In this document: in pieces, positions 45,092 to 54,258 of the stretch | How positions within the stretch are numbered: position 1 is the stretch's first letter | Layout of the letters: the number at the start of each line of letters is the position of its first letter | Assembly (NCBI GenBank): GCA_016709315.1 | Contig: JADJMZ010000006.1 | Coordinates: 62,001-126,000 of the forward strand | Source of the DNA: Ignavibacteria bacterium | Lineage (GTDB): Bacteria > Bacteroidota > Ignavibacteria > Tepidaquicellales > Tepidaquicellaceae | Direction: 5' to 3' | Length of the DNA: 64,000 nt | The notes under the pieces: generated by a model | Databases searched by the model: none | Told to the model about the DNA's origin: nothing | Seen by the model: the letters and a program-made list of their open reading frames with translations, nothing else | Translations under genes and position numbers: made by a program

Positions 45092-45589
45092 ATGGACATG
45101 AAACAATCAGAAGTGCTGGTAGAAAGCATTGAATCTGTCAGAAATCTGACAAAGTTTTATTTATCAAAAGTAAAACCTGAAGATATTTATTTAAACCTTA
45201 TTATTAACGAAACAAAATTTAATTCTCCTTTCTGGATTGCATCTCATCTTGCCTGGTCAGAGAATTTCTTATTGCTCATAGCAACGGGAGGCAAGCCATT
45301 CGAAATTAAATGGTTAGACGAATTCGGATTTGGATCAAAACCGGAAGATATTAAGTCTGATATAAAGTATGATGATGTTATATGCTCTCTTGATGATATT
45401 CACAAAAGAGCTATGGAGCATATATTGTCTTTGAATGATGAAAAGCTGAATGAAAAAAATTTAATTAATGCAAATTTCGGTGGAAAAGATTCAAAAAAGT
45501 CTGTAATTATTCATGCTATAAGGCATGAACCAATGCATGCCGGACAGTTAAGCTGGATATTAAAAGCGAAAGGAATATCAATGGTATGA
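45092..45589 (+). CDS. DinB-family protein
   Basis: The product (165 residues from the ATG at 45092) is a four-helix bundle of the DinB/YfiT type. Likely metal histidines are in ASHLAWSEN and IRHEPMHAGQL. Members often bind a divalent metal or act in thiol transfer, but the activity of this one is unknown. The reading frame extends upstream to a TTG at 45059; I prefer the ATG start at MDMKQSEVLVESI. Confidence 0.8.
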   Translation: MDMKQSEVLVESIESVRNLTKFYLSKVKPEDIYLNLIINETKFNSPFWIASHLAWSENFLLLIATGGKPFEIKWLDEFGFGSKPEDIKSDIKYDDVICSLDDIHKRAMEHILSLNDEKLNEKNLINANFGGKDSKKSVIIHAIRHEPMHAGQLSWILKAKGISMV

Positions 45590-45722
45590 AATTGTTGAAT
45601 TAAAAAATTAATTTTTATTTCAGCTTAAATCTGTGAGAAATATTTTTAGTGATTTACAAAAAAATTCAAAAACATTATTTTACTCATTGATTAAAAATTC
45701 TAATAAAATTATATTACATGAT

Positions 45723-45794
45723 TCGACAGTAGCTCAATGGTGGAGCATTCGGCTGTTAACCGAAGGGTTACAGGTTCAAGTCCTGTCTGTCGAG
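45723..45794 (+). tRNA. tRNA-Asn (GTT anticodon)
   Basis: The plus strand folds as a 72-base tRNA: acceptor TCGACAG/CTGTCGA, D-stem GCTC/GAGC, anticodon stem TTCGG/CCGAA around CTGTTAA giving GTT, T-arm ACAGG-TTCAAGT-CCTGT. The discriminator is G; CCA is not encoded. Confidence 0.95.
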
Positions 45795-45801
45795 CAAATT
45801 C

Positions 45802-45836
45802 AATCCTGATTGTTTCGCACAATCAGGATTTTTTTA
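45802..45836 (+). terminator. Terminator after tRNA-Asn
   Basis: AATCCTGATTGT and ACAATCAGGATT pair around TTCGC-, followed by seven T. It lies 8 bases after the tRNA. Confidence 0.85.
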
Positions 45837-46089
45837 TGACCCTGATTATTCGTTAAAATTTTTGTGAAATGTGAGTTAAGGCATCGCAATTACAAATACA
45901 ACCGGGAAAAGTTTAAGTGCTTTTTTTATAACTTACTGCCAAAACGCTTGGCTTTTGTAATTTACATAACCCCATTGACTGCTTACTTCTTTTTAAAAAT
46001 TACCTGCAAATTTTACTGTTAATAAACAATTTAGATTGTTATTTAAAAACAGTAATATTATTCTTGGTAAAATAAATTTTACTATTAAA

Positions 46090-47274
46090 GTGAACTCTCC
46101 AGTAAGTGTTTCAGATCTGACAAGAGACATCAAGTACTTAATCGAAAATAATTTCCAGTTTGTATATCTGGAAGCGGAGATATCAAATTTCAAAAATCAC
46201 ATTGCATCCGGGCATTATTATTTCTCTTTGAAAGATGATAAAGCGCAGATAAATGCTATGATGTGGAGTTCAAGAAATAAAGAACTTACATTTATTCCTG
46301 ATAACGGAATGAAAGTTCTGGTAAAAGGCAGAATCACAATTTATGAATCACGCGGTACATATCAGATAGATGTATATGAATTAAAAAAAAGCGGTGCCGG
46401 AGATCTACAGGCGGCATATGAAGAGTTAAAGAGAAAGCTGACGGAAGAAGGATTATTCAGAGAAGAACACAAAAAAAATCTTCCGGTGTTTCCGGAGAGA
46501 GTCGGAGTTATAACTTCAGAAAGCGGTGCAGCATGGCAGGATTTTGTAAAAGTTACAAAAAAAAGATATCCTTATGTGAAGTTATTCCTGATAAACGCAT
46601 TGATGCAGGGAACAGGTTCCGCGGAAAGCATATGCAAAGCGGTTAGAACGGCTAACAATCCGGTTTACAACCTTGATGAAATAGTAATAACAAGAGGCGG
46701 AGGTTCTATGGAAGACCTTTGGAGTTTTAATGATGAAAATCTTGCAAGAGAAATTTTTAATTCTGTTATACCGGCTATAACAGCTGTTGGTCATGAAGTT
46801 GATTTTACAATAAGCGATTTTGTAGCAGACAGAAGGGCTGCAACTCCATCAAACGCGGCTGAAATTATTTTTCCGGATATACAGGAGATCTTCAGATATC
46901 TTCATGAATCACGGTCTGAATCAGAAAAAACCGTAAAGTATAAGTTAAATAATATTAAGTTTGCATTAGATAACATTTCCGGAAATTATTATTTCAAAAA
47001 ACCAGCTGATCTATTGAATGAGAACAAACTAAAAATTGACGAATTAAATAAAAAGCTGGAAGTCGTCATTAAAGAAAAATTATTAAAGTTAAAATTATTT
47101 CTTCAGTCAAGTGAAAGAATTATCAGGACCATCGGACCTGAAAATACATTAAAGAGGGGATTTGCAATAATAAAAAAGGGAGATAAAATAATTTCGAGGA
47201 AAGCCGGAGTAAAAAGCGGTGAAGAAGTCCGGATTCAGTTTTATGACGGGGAAGTTGATACAAATATTAATTAA
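46090..47274 (+). CDS. xseA: Exodeoxyribonuclease VII large subunit
   Basis: XseA with XseB degrades single-stranded DNA in both directions. The product has an N-terminal OB fold (VYLEAEISNFKNHIASGHYY and ALMWSS-like NAMMWSSRNKE) and the catalytic XseA domain (PVFPERVGVITSESGAAWQD, VITRGGGSMEDLWSFNDE, TAVGHEVDFTISDFVADRRA). A coiled coil fills the C-terminal third. The frame is open from a TTG at 46036, but the family start fits the GTG at 46090 (NSPVSVSDLTRDI). xseB follows. Confidence 0.93.
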   Translation: MNSPVSVSDLTRDIKYLIENNFQFVYLEAEISNFKNHIASGHYYFSLKDDKAQINAMMWSSRNKELTFIPDNGMKVLVKGRITIYESRGTYQIDVYELKKSGAGDLQAAYEELKRKLTEEGLFREEHKKNLPVFPERVGVITSESGAAWQDFVKVTKKRYPYVKLFLINALMQGTGSAESICKAVRTANNPVYNLDEIVITRGGGSMEDLWSFNDENLAREIFNSVIPAITAVGHEVDFTISDFVADRRAATPSNAAEIIFPDIQEIFRYLHESRSESEKTVKYKLNNIKFALDNISGNYYFKKPADLLNENKLKIDELNKKLEVVIKEKLLKLKLFLQSSERIIRTIGPENTLKRGFAIIKKGDKIISRKAGVKSGEEVRIQFYDGEVDTNIN

Positions 47275-47306
47275 TACAAATTTTATTAACTCATAAAAGA
47301 AAAATA

Positions 47307-47531
47307 TTGGAAAAGAAAAAATCAACTGCTAAGAAAACTTCAGGATTTCAGGATTCATTTAAGAGACTTGAAGAGATACTCGAAAAGCTTGAAAATGAAG
47401 TTGAAGATTCTTCTCTTGAGGAAATTATAAATTATTATCAGGAAGGATTGAAACTTCTGAAAGAATGCAGGGATAAATTATCAGAAGCTGAACTGAAAAT
47501 CGAAAAAATAAGCACTGAAGAAAGTATTTAA
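47307..47531 (+). CDS. xseB: Exodeoxyribonuclease VII small subunit
   Basis: The 74-residue protein matches the small helical XseB family (SFKRLEEILEKLENEVEDSS, YYQEGLKLLKECRDKL). It binds the coiled coil of XseA. The probable start is a TTG at 47307, 32 bases after xseA. dxs lies 43 bases downstream, as in many bacteria. Confidence 0.92.
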   Translation: MEKKKSTAKKTSGFQDSFKRLEEILEKLENEVEDSSLEEIINYYQEGLKLLKECRDKLSEAELKIEKISTEESI

Positions 47532-47574
47532 AAAATGTATATTTACAGATATTTTAATTTTACAAAAATAAAAA

Positions 47575-49485
47575 ATGAGTGATTACGATTTAAACAAGTC
47601 TGAATTTCTGAAAAATATAAATTATCCCAATGATCTGAAGAAACTGAATCTAATGGATTTAAGAACTCTTGCAGATGAAGTAAGGGAATATCTTATTGAT
47701 ACAATATCAAAAATCGGCGGGCATCTTGGCGCTTCACTTGGAGTTTGCGAATTAACACTTGCTTTGCACTATGTATTCAATACTCCGGATGATAAAATAG
47801 TCTGGGATGTAGGACATCAGGGTTACATACATAAGATACTAACCGGGAGAAAAGAGGCATTAAAAAGTATAAGGCAGAAAAACGGGATAAGCGGTTTTCT
47901 TAAAAGGGATGAAAGCGAGTATGATGTATTTGGAGCCGGTCACGCCACGACTTCAATTTCCGCAGCGCTTGGCATTGCAACAGCTAGAGATTTTTTGCAT
48001 AAAAAAAATAAAGTCGTTGCAGTGATAGGGGACGGCTCTATGACAGGAGGAATGGCTTACGAGGCGATGAATAACATCGGACTCCTGAAAAAAGATATTA
48101 TTGTAGTGCTCAATGATAATAAAATGTCAATTGCGCCAAATGTCTGGTCATTGCAGAATTACTTTAACGAGATTATGACCAACGATACTTATAACAGATT
48201 GCGCAGCAAGGTATGGGATATGACAGGAGCACTGGATAAAAAGATGAGTGACAGATTAAGAAAAGCTGCTGCGAAGATAGAGGGAGGATTGAAAGGCGTC
48301 ATTACTCCGGGAATGCTTTTTGAAGCATTGGGATTCAGATATTTCGGACCGATCAACGGGCATAATGTAGTTAATCTTGTAAAGATTATGGAAGAAATTT
48401 ATAAAATGTCAGGACCGATCCTTCTTCATATAATTACTGAAAAGGGAAAGGGACCTTCTTATGCTACCGACCATCCGCAAAAAATTCATGCTTTGAATCC
48501 GTTTGACAAATCCACAGGAATCGAGTATAAGAAATCACCGGTAACAGCTTACACAAAAGTATTCGGAACAGCTTTAGTTGAGCTTGCAAAGAAAGATGAA
48601 AAGATAGTTGCTGTCAACGCAGCTATGCCGGATGGAACAGGATTAAATTATATTCAAAATGAAATTCCCGATAGATATTTTGATGTTGGAATAGCCGAAC
48701 AGCATGCAGTAACATTCTGCGCAGGGCTTGCGACAGAGGGATTTACTCCTGTTGCTGCCATTTATTCTACATTTTTACAAAGAGCTTTTGATCAGATCAT
48801 ACATGATGTAGCAATGCAAAAACTTCCGGTTGTATTTGTACTTGACAGAGGAGGACTTGTAGGAGCAGACGGACCAACACATCACGGAGCCTTTGATCTT
48901 ACATATTTAAGGTTAATTCCCGGAATGGTTATTATGTCTCCGAAAGATGAGAATGAATTAAGGAATATGCTATACACTGCGACCCTTTACAAAAGGGGAC
49001 CGATTGCAATGAGATATCCGAGAGGAAACGCTCTTGGCGTGGAGACAGGGGATTTTGAGAAAATGGAAATAGGTAAAGGTGAGATTGTAAAAGAAGGGAA
49101 AGACATTGCAATTATTGCGCTTGGAAATATGGTTAAAAATTCTGTTGATGCGGCAGTGATCCTTAAGGATAAAAATATTGACGCAGAGATTATTAACGCA
49201 AGATTTGTAAAACCGCTTGACATAGAATTGCTTTCAGATGTTTTCGGAAGATTTAAAAAAATTATTACAGTAGAAGACAATACAATTGTCGGGGGATTCG
49301 GAAGCGCAGTCGCAGAATTTGCTGCGCAGAATAATTATAAAAACGACATACTTATTCATGGCATTCCGGATAGATTTATAGAGCACGGCAAGCCGGAGGA
49401 GCTGCACTTTGATCTTAAAATTGATGCAGCAGGAATTGCCGAAGTAGCTGAAGAATTCTTTATTAAACAGAAAGTATATGTTTAA
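47575..49485 (+). CDS. dxs: 1-deoxy-D-xylulose-5-phosphate synthase
   Basis: Dxs joins pyruvate and glyceraldehyde 3-phosphate with thiamine diphosphate, the first step of the MEP pathway. The 636 residues include GGHLGASLGVCELTLALHYVF, DVGHQGYIHKILTGR, the diphosphate-binding AVIGDGSMTGGMAYEAMNN with NDNKMSI, RYFDVGIAEQHAV with the cofactor-activating Glu, and DRGGLVGADGPTHHG. Length is typical. It overlaps the next gene by 8 bases. Confidence 0.97.
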   Translation: MSDYDLNKSEFLKNINYPNDLKKLNLMDLRTLADEVREYLIDTISKIGGHLGASLGVCELTLALHYVFNTPDDKIVWDVGHQGYIHKILTGRKEALKSIRQKNGISGFLKRDESEYDVFGAGHATTSISAALGIATARDFLHKKNKVVAVIGDGSMTGGMAYEAMNNIGLLKKDIIVVLNDNKMSIAPNVWSLQNYFNEIMTNDTYNRLRSKVWDMTGALDKKMSDRLRKAAAKIEGGLKGVITPGMLFEALGFRYFGPINGHNVVNLVKIMEEIYKMSGPILLHIITEKGKGPSYATDHPQKIHALNPFDKSTGIEYKKSPVTAYTKVFGTALVELAKKDEKIVAVNAAMPDGTGLNYIQNEIPDRYFDVGIAEQHAVTFCAGLATEGFTPVAAIYSTFLQRAFDQIIHDVAMQKLPVVFVLDRGGLVGADGPTHHGAFDLTYLRLIPGMVIMSPKDENELRNMLYTATLYKRGPIAMRYPRGNALGVETGDFEKMEIGKGEIVKEGKDIAIIALGNMVKNSVDAAVILKDKNIDAEIINARFVKPLDIELLSDVFGRFKKIITVEDNTIVGGFGSAVAEFAAQNNYKNDILIHGIPDRFIEHGKPEELHFDLKIDAAGIAEVAEEFFIKQKVYV

Positions 49486-49939
49486 GATAATCTTAAATAT
49501 AGTATTTCTATTTACAATCTTTGTTTCAGGATGCAGTAAAGAAAATTCTCCTGTAAGCGGCAGAACAGAATTACTTATTTACAGCAGAGACGGAGTAATA
49601 GAAAGTTTCGGAGGAGACTGTTCGGCTGTACAGATAAGAACTAGTTCGCTTGGAAATCTTAACCTTACCGGTATTCAAAAAGTAAAATTTACTCTAAACG
49701 GCTTTTCTGACGCTGACCTTTCAAGCATAATGATTTATTATCTGAACAATAACGGTGAACAGGTAAATATTATAGACCTTCCGCACAGGGATCAGATCAA
49801 CAGCACAAGCATTATTGAAATTGATTCGCCTGATTATTCCGGCGAAATTTATCTCAGACTTACATTAAAATCTTCTGTTTGCACCGGGCAGCTATTCCAT
49901 ATAGAATTGCGAGATCTTAAAATTTATACTATAAACTGA
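49478..49939 (+). CDS. Lipoprotein of unknown function
   Basis: The 153-residue product starts with a lipoprotein signal (ILNIVFLFTIFVSGC) and then a single beta-rich domain (GRTELLIYSRDGVIESFGGD, CSAVQIRTSSLGNLNLTG, YLRLTLKSSVCTGQLFHIEL). I know no family for it. Two cysteines flank the domain and might form a disulfide. It overlaps the dxs stop by 8 bases and ends 4 bases before miaB, so it is probably co-expressed. Confidence 0.65.
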   Translation: MFKIILNIVFLFTIFVSGCSKENSPVSGRTELLIYSRDGVIESFGGDCSAVQIRTSSLGNLNLTGIQKVKFTLNGFSDADLSSIMIYYLNNNGEQVNIIDLPHRDQINSTSIIEIDSPDYSGEIYLRLTLKSSVCTGQLFHIELRDLKIYTIN

Positions 49940-49942
49940 TAT

Positions 49943-51364
49943 ATGGAGATAACGCAATTAATATTAAATAACAAACCATCTGAATCAAAGCAGAATAATT
50001 TCAATAAAAATTCTAATGACAAGAAAGTATATATAGAAACATTCGGATGCCAGATGAATTATTCGGATACAGAAATTGTATTAAGCGTACTCAGTGATTT
50101 CGGTTATAATGAAACAAGTGAAATAATTGATTCTGATGTTATACTTCTTAACACCTGCAGTATCAGAGAAAATGCGGAGAATAAAGTTTTTAAAAGACTT
50201 GACGAACTGAAAAAATACAAGAAGACTAATCCAAATCTTATATTAGGCGTATTAGGCTGCATGGCGGAAAGATTAAGAAACGAATTGCTGATTAAGAAAA
50301 AGATGGTTGATCTGATAGTAGGACCGGATGAATACAGGAAAGTTCCTCATCTCATTGATAATCTGATAGAAACTGGCGAGAAAGGAATAGCGGTAAAACT
50401 TTCAAGGGTAGAGACTTATGATGATATAACACCTGTAAGAAAAAAAGGAGTAACCGCCTGGATATCTATCATGCGCGGTTGTGATAAGTTCTGTACATTT
50501 TGCGTAGTTCCATTTACAAGAGGAAGAGAGAGAAGCAGAAATTTCATGAACATAATAGAAGAAGCTGTCAGATTATCAGAAGAAGGCGTAAAGGATATAT
50601 GGCTTTTAGGACAGAATGTAAATTCTTACAGATTCGGCGAGAAAGATTTTGCAGACCTTCTGGATGATGTTGCGATAGCAGTACCCGGAGTAAGAATCAG
50701 ATACACTACATCTCATCCGTATGATCTGTCAATGAAACTTCTTGACGTGATGGTAAAGCATTCCAACATCTGCAATTATATTCACCTGCCAATACAATCG
50801 GGTTCAGACAGAATACTTAAAGAGATGAACAGACTGTATTCAGTGGAGCAGTATATGAATGTAATGAAGAAGTCCCGGGAAATGATGCCTTCAGTAGGTT
50901 TGTCGACTGATATTATTTCATGTTTTCCTTCTGAGACAGAAGATGAGCACAGAATGACACTTGACGTTATCAGGGAAGTTAGATATGACGGAGCATATAC
51001 ATTTGCATATTCTCCGAGAGAAAATACGAAAGCTTTTTTTCTCGAAGATGATATAGATGAGGACACAAAGAAAAGACGGCTTGATGAGATCATCACTTTG
51101 CAAAGAAAAATATCGGTAGAGATTAATCAGAATCTGATCGGCAGAACCATGCCTGTACTTATCGAGTCGCTTAGTAAAAAATCTGATGAATATTTTATGG
51201 GCAGGACAGACTGCAATAAATCAGTAATAATTCCAAAAGAGTATACTTATGTAAACGATTCAGGTGAGTTGACGCATAAAAGAAGTTTAAGTATAGGTGA
51301 TTTTGTAAACATCAAAATAGACAAAGTAAATTCAGCAACTTTATTCGGCGAACCGGTTTTGTAG
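49943..51364 (+). CDS. miaB: tRNA-2-methylthio-N6-dimethylallyladenosine synthase MiaB
   Basis: MiaB adds a methylthio group to i6A37 of tRNAs using radical SAM chemistry and two iron-sulfur clusters. The 473 residues show the UPF0004 domain with ETFGCQMNYSDTEIVLS and LLNTCSIRENAENKVF and LGCMAERL cysteines, the radical SAM motif MRGCDKFCTFCVVPFTRG, and a C-terminal TRAM domain (VLIESLSKKSDEYFMGRT). An N-terminal extension of about 25 residues precedes the domain. MiaB is well separated from MtaB and RimO by the motif set. Confidence 0.94.
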   Translation: MEITQLILNNKPSESKQNNFNKNSNDKKVYIETFGCQMNYSDTEIVLSVLSDFGYNETSEIIDSDVILLNTCSIRENAENKVFKRLDELKKYKKTNPNLILGVLGCMAERLRNELLIKKKMVDLIVGPDEYRKVPHLIDNLIETGEKGIAVKLSRVETYDDITPVRKKGVTAWISIMRGCDKFCTFCVVPFTRGRERSRNFMNIIEEAVRLSEEGVKDIWLLGQNVNSYRFGEKDFADLLDDVAIAVPGVRIRYTTSHPYDLSMKLLDVMVKHSNICNYIHLPIQSGSDRILKEMNRLYSVEQYMNVMKKSREMMPSVGLSTDIISCFPSETEDEHRMTLDVIREVRYDGAYTFAYSPRENTKAFFLEDDIDEDTKKRRLDEIITLQRKISVEINQNLIGRTMPVLIESLSKKSDEYFMGRTDCNKSVIIPKEYTYVNDSGELTHKRSLSIGDFVNIKIDKVNSATLFGEPVL

Positions 51365-51403
51365 ATTGTAAGTGTTCCTCAAAATAAACTTCAGTAATTA
51401 ATT

Positions 51404-52293
51404 TTGACAGACAAATTAAGTTTAATATTATTTGAAACAGCAGGATTTTTTATCAGGTTACTTCCTTTAAAAGCGGTTCAAAGACTTGGAAAAATGACCG
51501 GACTGTTTTTTTTTATCTTCTTCCTATCAGAAAAAAAGTTGCTTCTGATAATCTGACGTTATGCTTTCCTGAAATAAATTCTATTGACAAAAATAAAATA
51601 TTAAAGGAGTGTTATATAAACCTGGGCATTGATCTGCTTGAGTTTTTATACATTCCTAAGTTTGATAAACAATTGCTGAATAAATTTGTAGAATTTGAAA
51701 ATGCTGAAGTTGCCGAGGACTGCTACAAAGAAGGCAGAAGTGTTTTTTTTCTGAGCGGACATATATCCAACTGGGAGTTAACAGCATTTGCATATTCGCT
51801 TATTTACAACAGAAGTCTGAAGATAATTGCAAAGCCGCAGGCGAGCAGGAAGCTGAACAGCAAGATAAACAGTTACAGGGAATCCGGAGGAAATGAAATA
51901 ATACAGACCGGTTTTTCTTTAAGGACAGTATATGAAAAGATTGATCTGAAACAAATGATATGCTTTCTGATAGATCAGTCTGCAAATCCGGATCATTCCG
52001 TTTATGTAAAATTTTTCAATCAGAACACTGCAACATTTTCCGGACCGGCTAAGATTGCCTTGAAAAAGAGACCTGCGCTTGTAATGGGTTCAATTAAAAG
52101 GAATATAGATTACAGTTACAAAATTACTTTCAAAAAAATAGAGTATGATGATCTGAGCGGATACAGCGAAAAAAATGTATCTGAGCTCACGCAAAGAATT
52201 CAAAAATGTTTTGAGGATATAATCAGAAAAAATCCCGGTCAATGGCTTTGGCTTCATAAAAGATTTAAACATACAAGAAAAGATGAATCCTAA
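51404..52293 (+). CDS. LpxL/HtrB-like lipid A acyltransferase, one frameshift
   Basis: This protein adds a secondary acyl chain to lipid A. The frame at 51673-52293 covers most of it: FLSGHISNWELTAF has the HxxxxE-type H-to-E acyltransferase motif in GHISNWE, then FLIDQSANPDHSVYVKFF and NPGQWLWLHKRFK. The N-terminal part lies at 51404-51520 (LTDKLSLILFETAGFFIRLL) in another frame. One missing T in the nine-T run 51506-51514 would join them to 296 residues, the normal length. The start would be a TTG at 51404, and it overlaps the GT9 gene by 11 bases. An assembly error is likely. Confidence 0.85.
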
Positions 52294-53305
52294 AAGAGTT
52301 TTAATCATACAGACTGCATTTCTGGGAGACATGATACTTACTCTTCCCGTAATTCAGCAAATCAGTAAATACACAGAATCCGAAACTGACGTATTATGCA
52401 TTCCGGAAACATCAGAGTTACTGAAAAATAATATTTATATAAAAGAAATTATTACTTATGACAAAAGAAATTCCGGAATAAAAGGACTCACAGAGCTTGT
52501 CACCAAATTAAGAAAAAAGAAATATGATCTCATTATTTCCCCACACAGATCTTTCCGGAGTTCGCTTATCAGTTATCTTTCAAATGCAGAAAAAACGATT
52601 TCATTTGATACTTCTTCATTTAGTTTTTTGTATGATATAAAAATCAAATATGAAAACAATATCCATGAAATAAGCAGGAATCTGAATCTGTTAAAACCAG
52701 AAGGAATTAACAACAGCAGTATTATAAGACCAGAAATTTTTATTTCAGCGGTAGACAAAAGAAAAATAGACTGTATCTTCTATGAACACAGAATAAAGAA
52801 TGACGAAAAATTTATTGTCATTGCTCCGGGGTCGGTTTGGTTTACTAAAAGATTTCCCAAAGAGAAATTTATCGTCTTATGCAATCTGCTTGAAAAGACA
52901 GGCGCAAAAATATTTTTAACCGGCAGCAAGAACGATAAAAAAAATTCTGACTTCATAACAAACAACTCAAAAAACAGAAACATTATCAATGTAACCGGAA
53001 GTCTGACAATACTTGAGTCAGCTGAGCTGATAACGAGAGCAAGTGTTCTTATTTCAAATGATTCAGCTCCGCTTCACATTGCAAACTCTGTTAACACCGA
53101 TGTAATAGCCATTTACGGAGCTACTGTTCCTGCATTTGGATTTTATCCTTACGGAAAAAATGATGTGATCTTTGAGACATTAGGATTAAAATGCCGTCCA
53201 TGCGGCATACATGGAGGAAATAAATGTCCGGTAGGAACATTTGAATGTATGTTGAAAATAGATGAAAGAGAAATAGCGGAATCAGTAAAAAAAATGTTAA
53301 GCTAA
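52283..53305 (+). CDS. Glycosyltransferase family 9 (heptosyltransferase-like)
   Basis: The 340-residue protein probably adds heptose or a related sugar to the LPS inner core. It has ILIIQTAFLGDMILTLPVIQ with the family's first motif, FVIAPGSVWFTKRFPKEKF and RASVLISNDSAPLHIAN, near the ADP-heptose site, then CRPCGIHGGNKCPVGTFEC, a cysteine cluster at the end as in WaaF. Donor specificity is uncertain. It overlaps the upstream LpxL-like gene, so the two act in the same pathway. Confidence 0.88.
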   Translation: MNPKRVLIIQTAFLGDMILTLPVIQQISKYTESETDVLCIPETSELLKNNIYIKEIITYDKRNSGIKGLTELVTKLRKKKYDLIISPHRSFRSSLISYLSNAEKTISFDTSSFSFLYDIKIKYENNIHEISRNLNLLKPEGINNSSIIRPEIFISAVDKRKIDCIFYEHRIKNDEKFIVIAPGSVWFTKRFPKEKFIVLCNLLEKTGAKIFLTGSKNDKKNSDFITNNSKNRNIINVTGSLTILESAELITRASVLISNDSAPLHIANSVNTDVIAIYGATVPAFGFYPYGKNDVIFETLGLKCRPCGIHGGNKCPVGTFECMLKIDEREIAESVKKMLS

Positions 53306-53578
53306 AAATTCTTCAAGTCTTGTTCTTATTTCATCTTCGCTAAAAGCCGATTCGTTTGAATTCATATCCTTCAATAAACTTCTTATGACAGCTTTGCCGT
53401 CATCTTTTCTCAGATCTTTTAAGAATCCGTTAAAGATAGTTTGTCCGTTCAGCGCTGAGTTAATCTCAAACTCTTTATTGTGTTCGGTTAACTCCGTATA
53501 AAAAACAACTTTGAATTTTTTATTGAAATCTTTTTCTCTGTAAATTTCAAACATTGTTTTATCTGATTCGAATGCCAT
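53297..53578 (-). CDS. Small protein of unknown function
   Basis: The frame encodes about 93 residues from the ATG at 53578 (MAFESDKTMFEIYREKDFNKK); a longer frame runs to a TTG at 53599. It is charged, with a beta-then-helix pattern ending EDEIRTRLEEFLA. I recognise no family. It converges on the glycosyltransferase gene with 9 bases of overlap between stops. Its leftward partners are not closely linked: ribE starts 680 bases away to the right. Confidence 0.55.
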   Translation of the reverse strand: MAFESDKTMFEIYREKDFNKKFKVVFYTELTEHNKEFEINSALNGQTIFNGFLKDLRKDDGKAVIRSLLKDMNSNESAFSEDEIRTRLEEFLA

Positions 53579-53649
53579 TTTATTTTTTATTTGATACAAT
53601 TTTACAAAATCAATCTTTTTATTTAAAGAAAATAATTTACGGATATAAA

Positions 53650-54258
53650 CTATTTCTTTAAAATTCTCTGAACATATTTTCCCATTAAATCAAATTCAAT
53701 GTTAACTTTATCCCCCGCTTTTAAAAATCTGAAATTAGTTACTTCCATAGTATGCGGTATAATGGCTACTTTTATCAGAACTGATTTCTTTGTCTCCCTG
53801 ACAATTTCGGCTACAGTAAGACTTACTCCATTTACGGCTATTGACCCGACGTAGATAATATTGTTTCTGAAACGGGAAGAAAATTCTATGAAGAACTCGT
53901 AACTGTCTTTTAATGGAATTATCTTTTTAACGATACCCGTAATATCCACATGTCCCTGAACTATATGACCGTCTAATTTTGAATTCAGTTTCATCGCCTT
54001 TTCAAGATTAATAAAATCATTCTCTGAAATCATCCCGAGATTTGTCTTGGAAAGAGATTCGTTAATCGTTGTAAATTCAAAACTGTTTTTATTTACGGCT
54101 TCCGCCGTCATGCATGCGCCGTTTACAGATATACTTTCACCTGCGCTGATGTCTTTCAGATAATTTTTTAAAGTGGGACTAACAGTGAATTTAATACTGT
54201 CACCTTTAATTTTTCTTTTAATGATCTTTCCCAGATCCTGTACTATTCCTGTGAACAT
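53650..54258 (-). CDS. ribE: Riboflavin synthase alpha subunit
   Basis: This enzyme dismutates two 6,7-dimethyl-8-ribityllumazines to riboflavin. The 202-residue product has the paired lumazine-binding domains: MFTGIVQDLGKIIKRK at the start, then ISVNGACMTAEAVN and DGHIVQGHVDITGIV, and the second domain with GSIAVNGVSLTVAEI and IPHTMEVTNF. It overlaps ribD by 41 bases. Bacterial naming varies (ribE or ribC). Confidence 0.94.
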   Translation of the reverse strand: MFTGIVQDLGKIIKRKIKGDSIKFTVSPTLKNYLKDISAGESISVNGACMTAEAVNKNSFEFTTINESLSKTNLGMISENDFINLEKAMKLNSKLDGHIVQGHVDITGIVKKIIPLKDSYEFFIEFSSRFRNNIIYVGSIAVNGVSLTVAEIVRETKKSVLIKVAIIPHTMEVTNFRFLKAGDKVNIEFDLMGKYVQRILKK

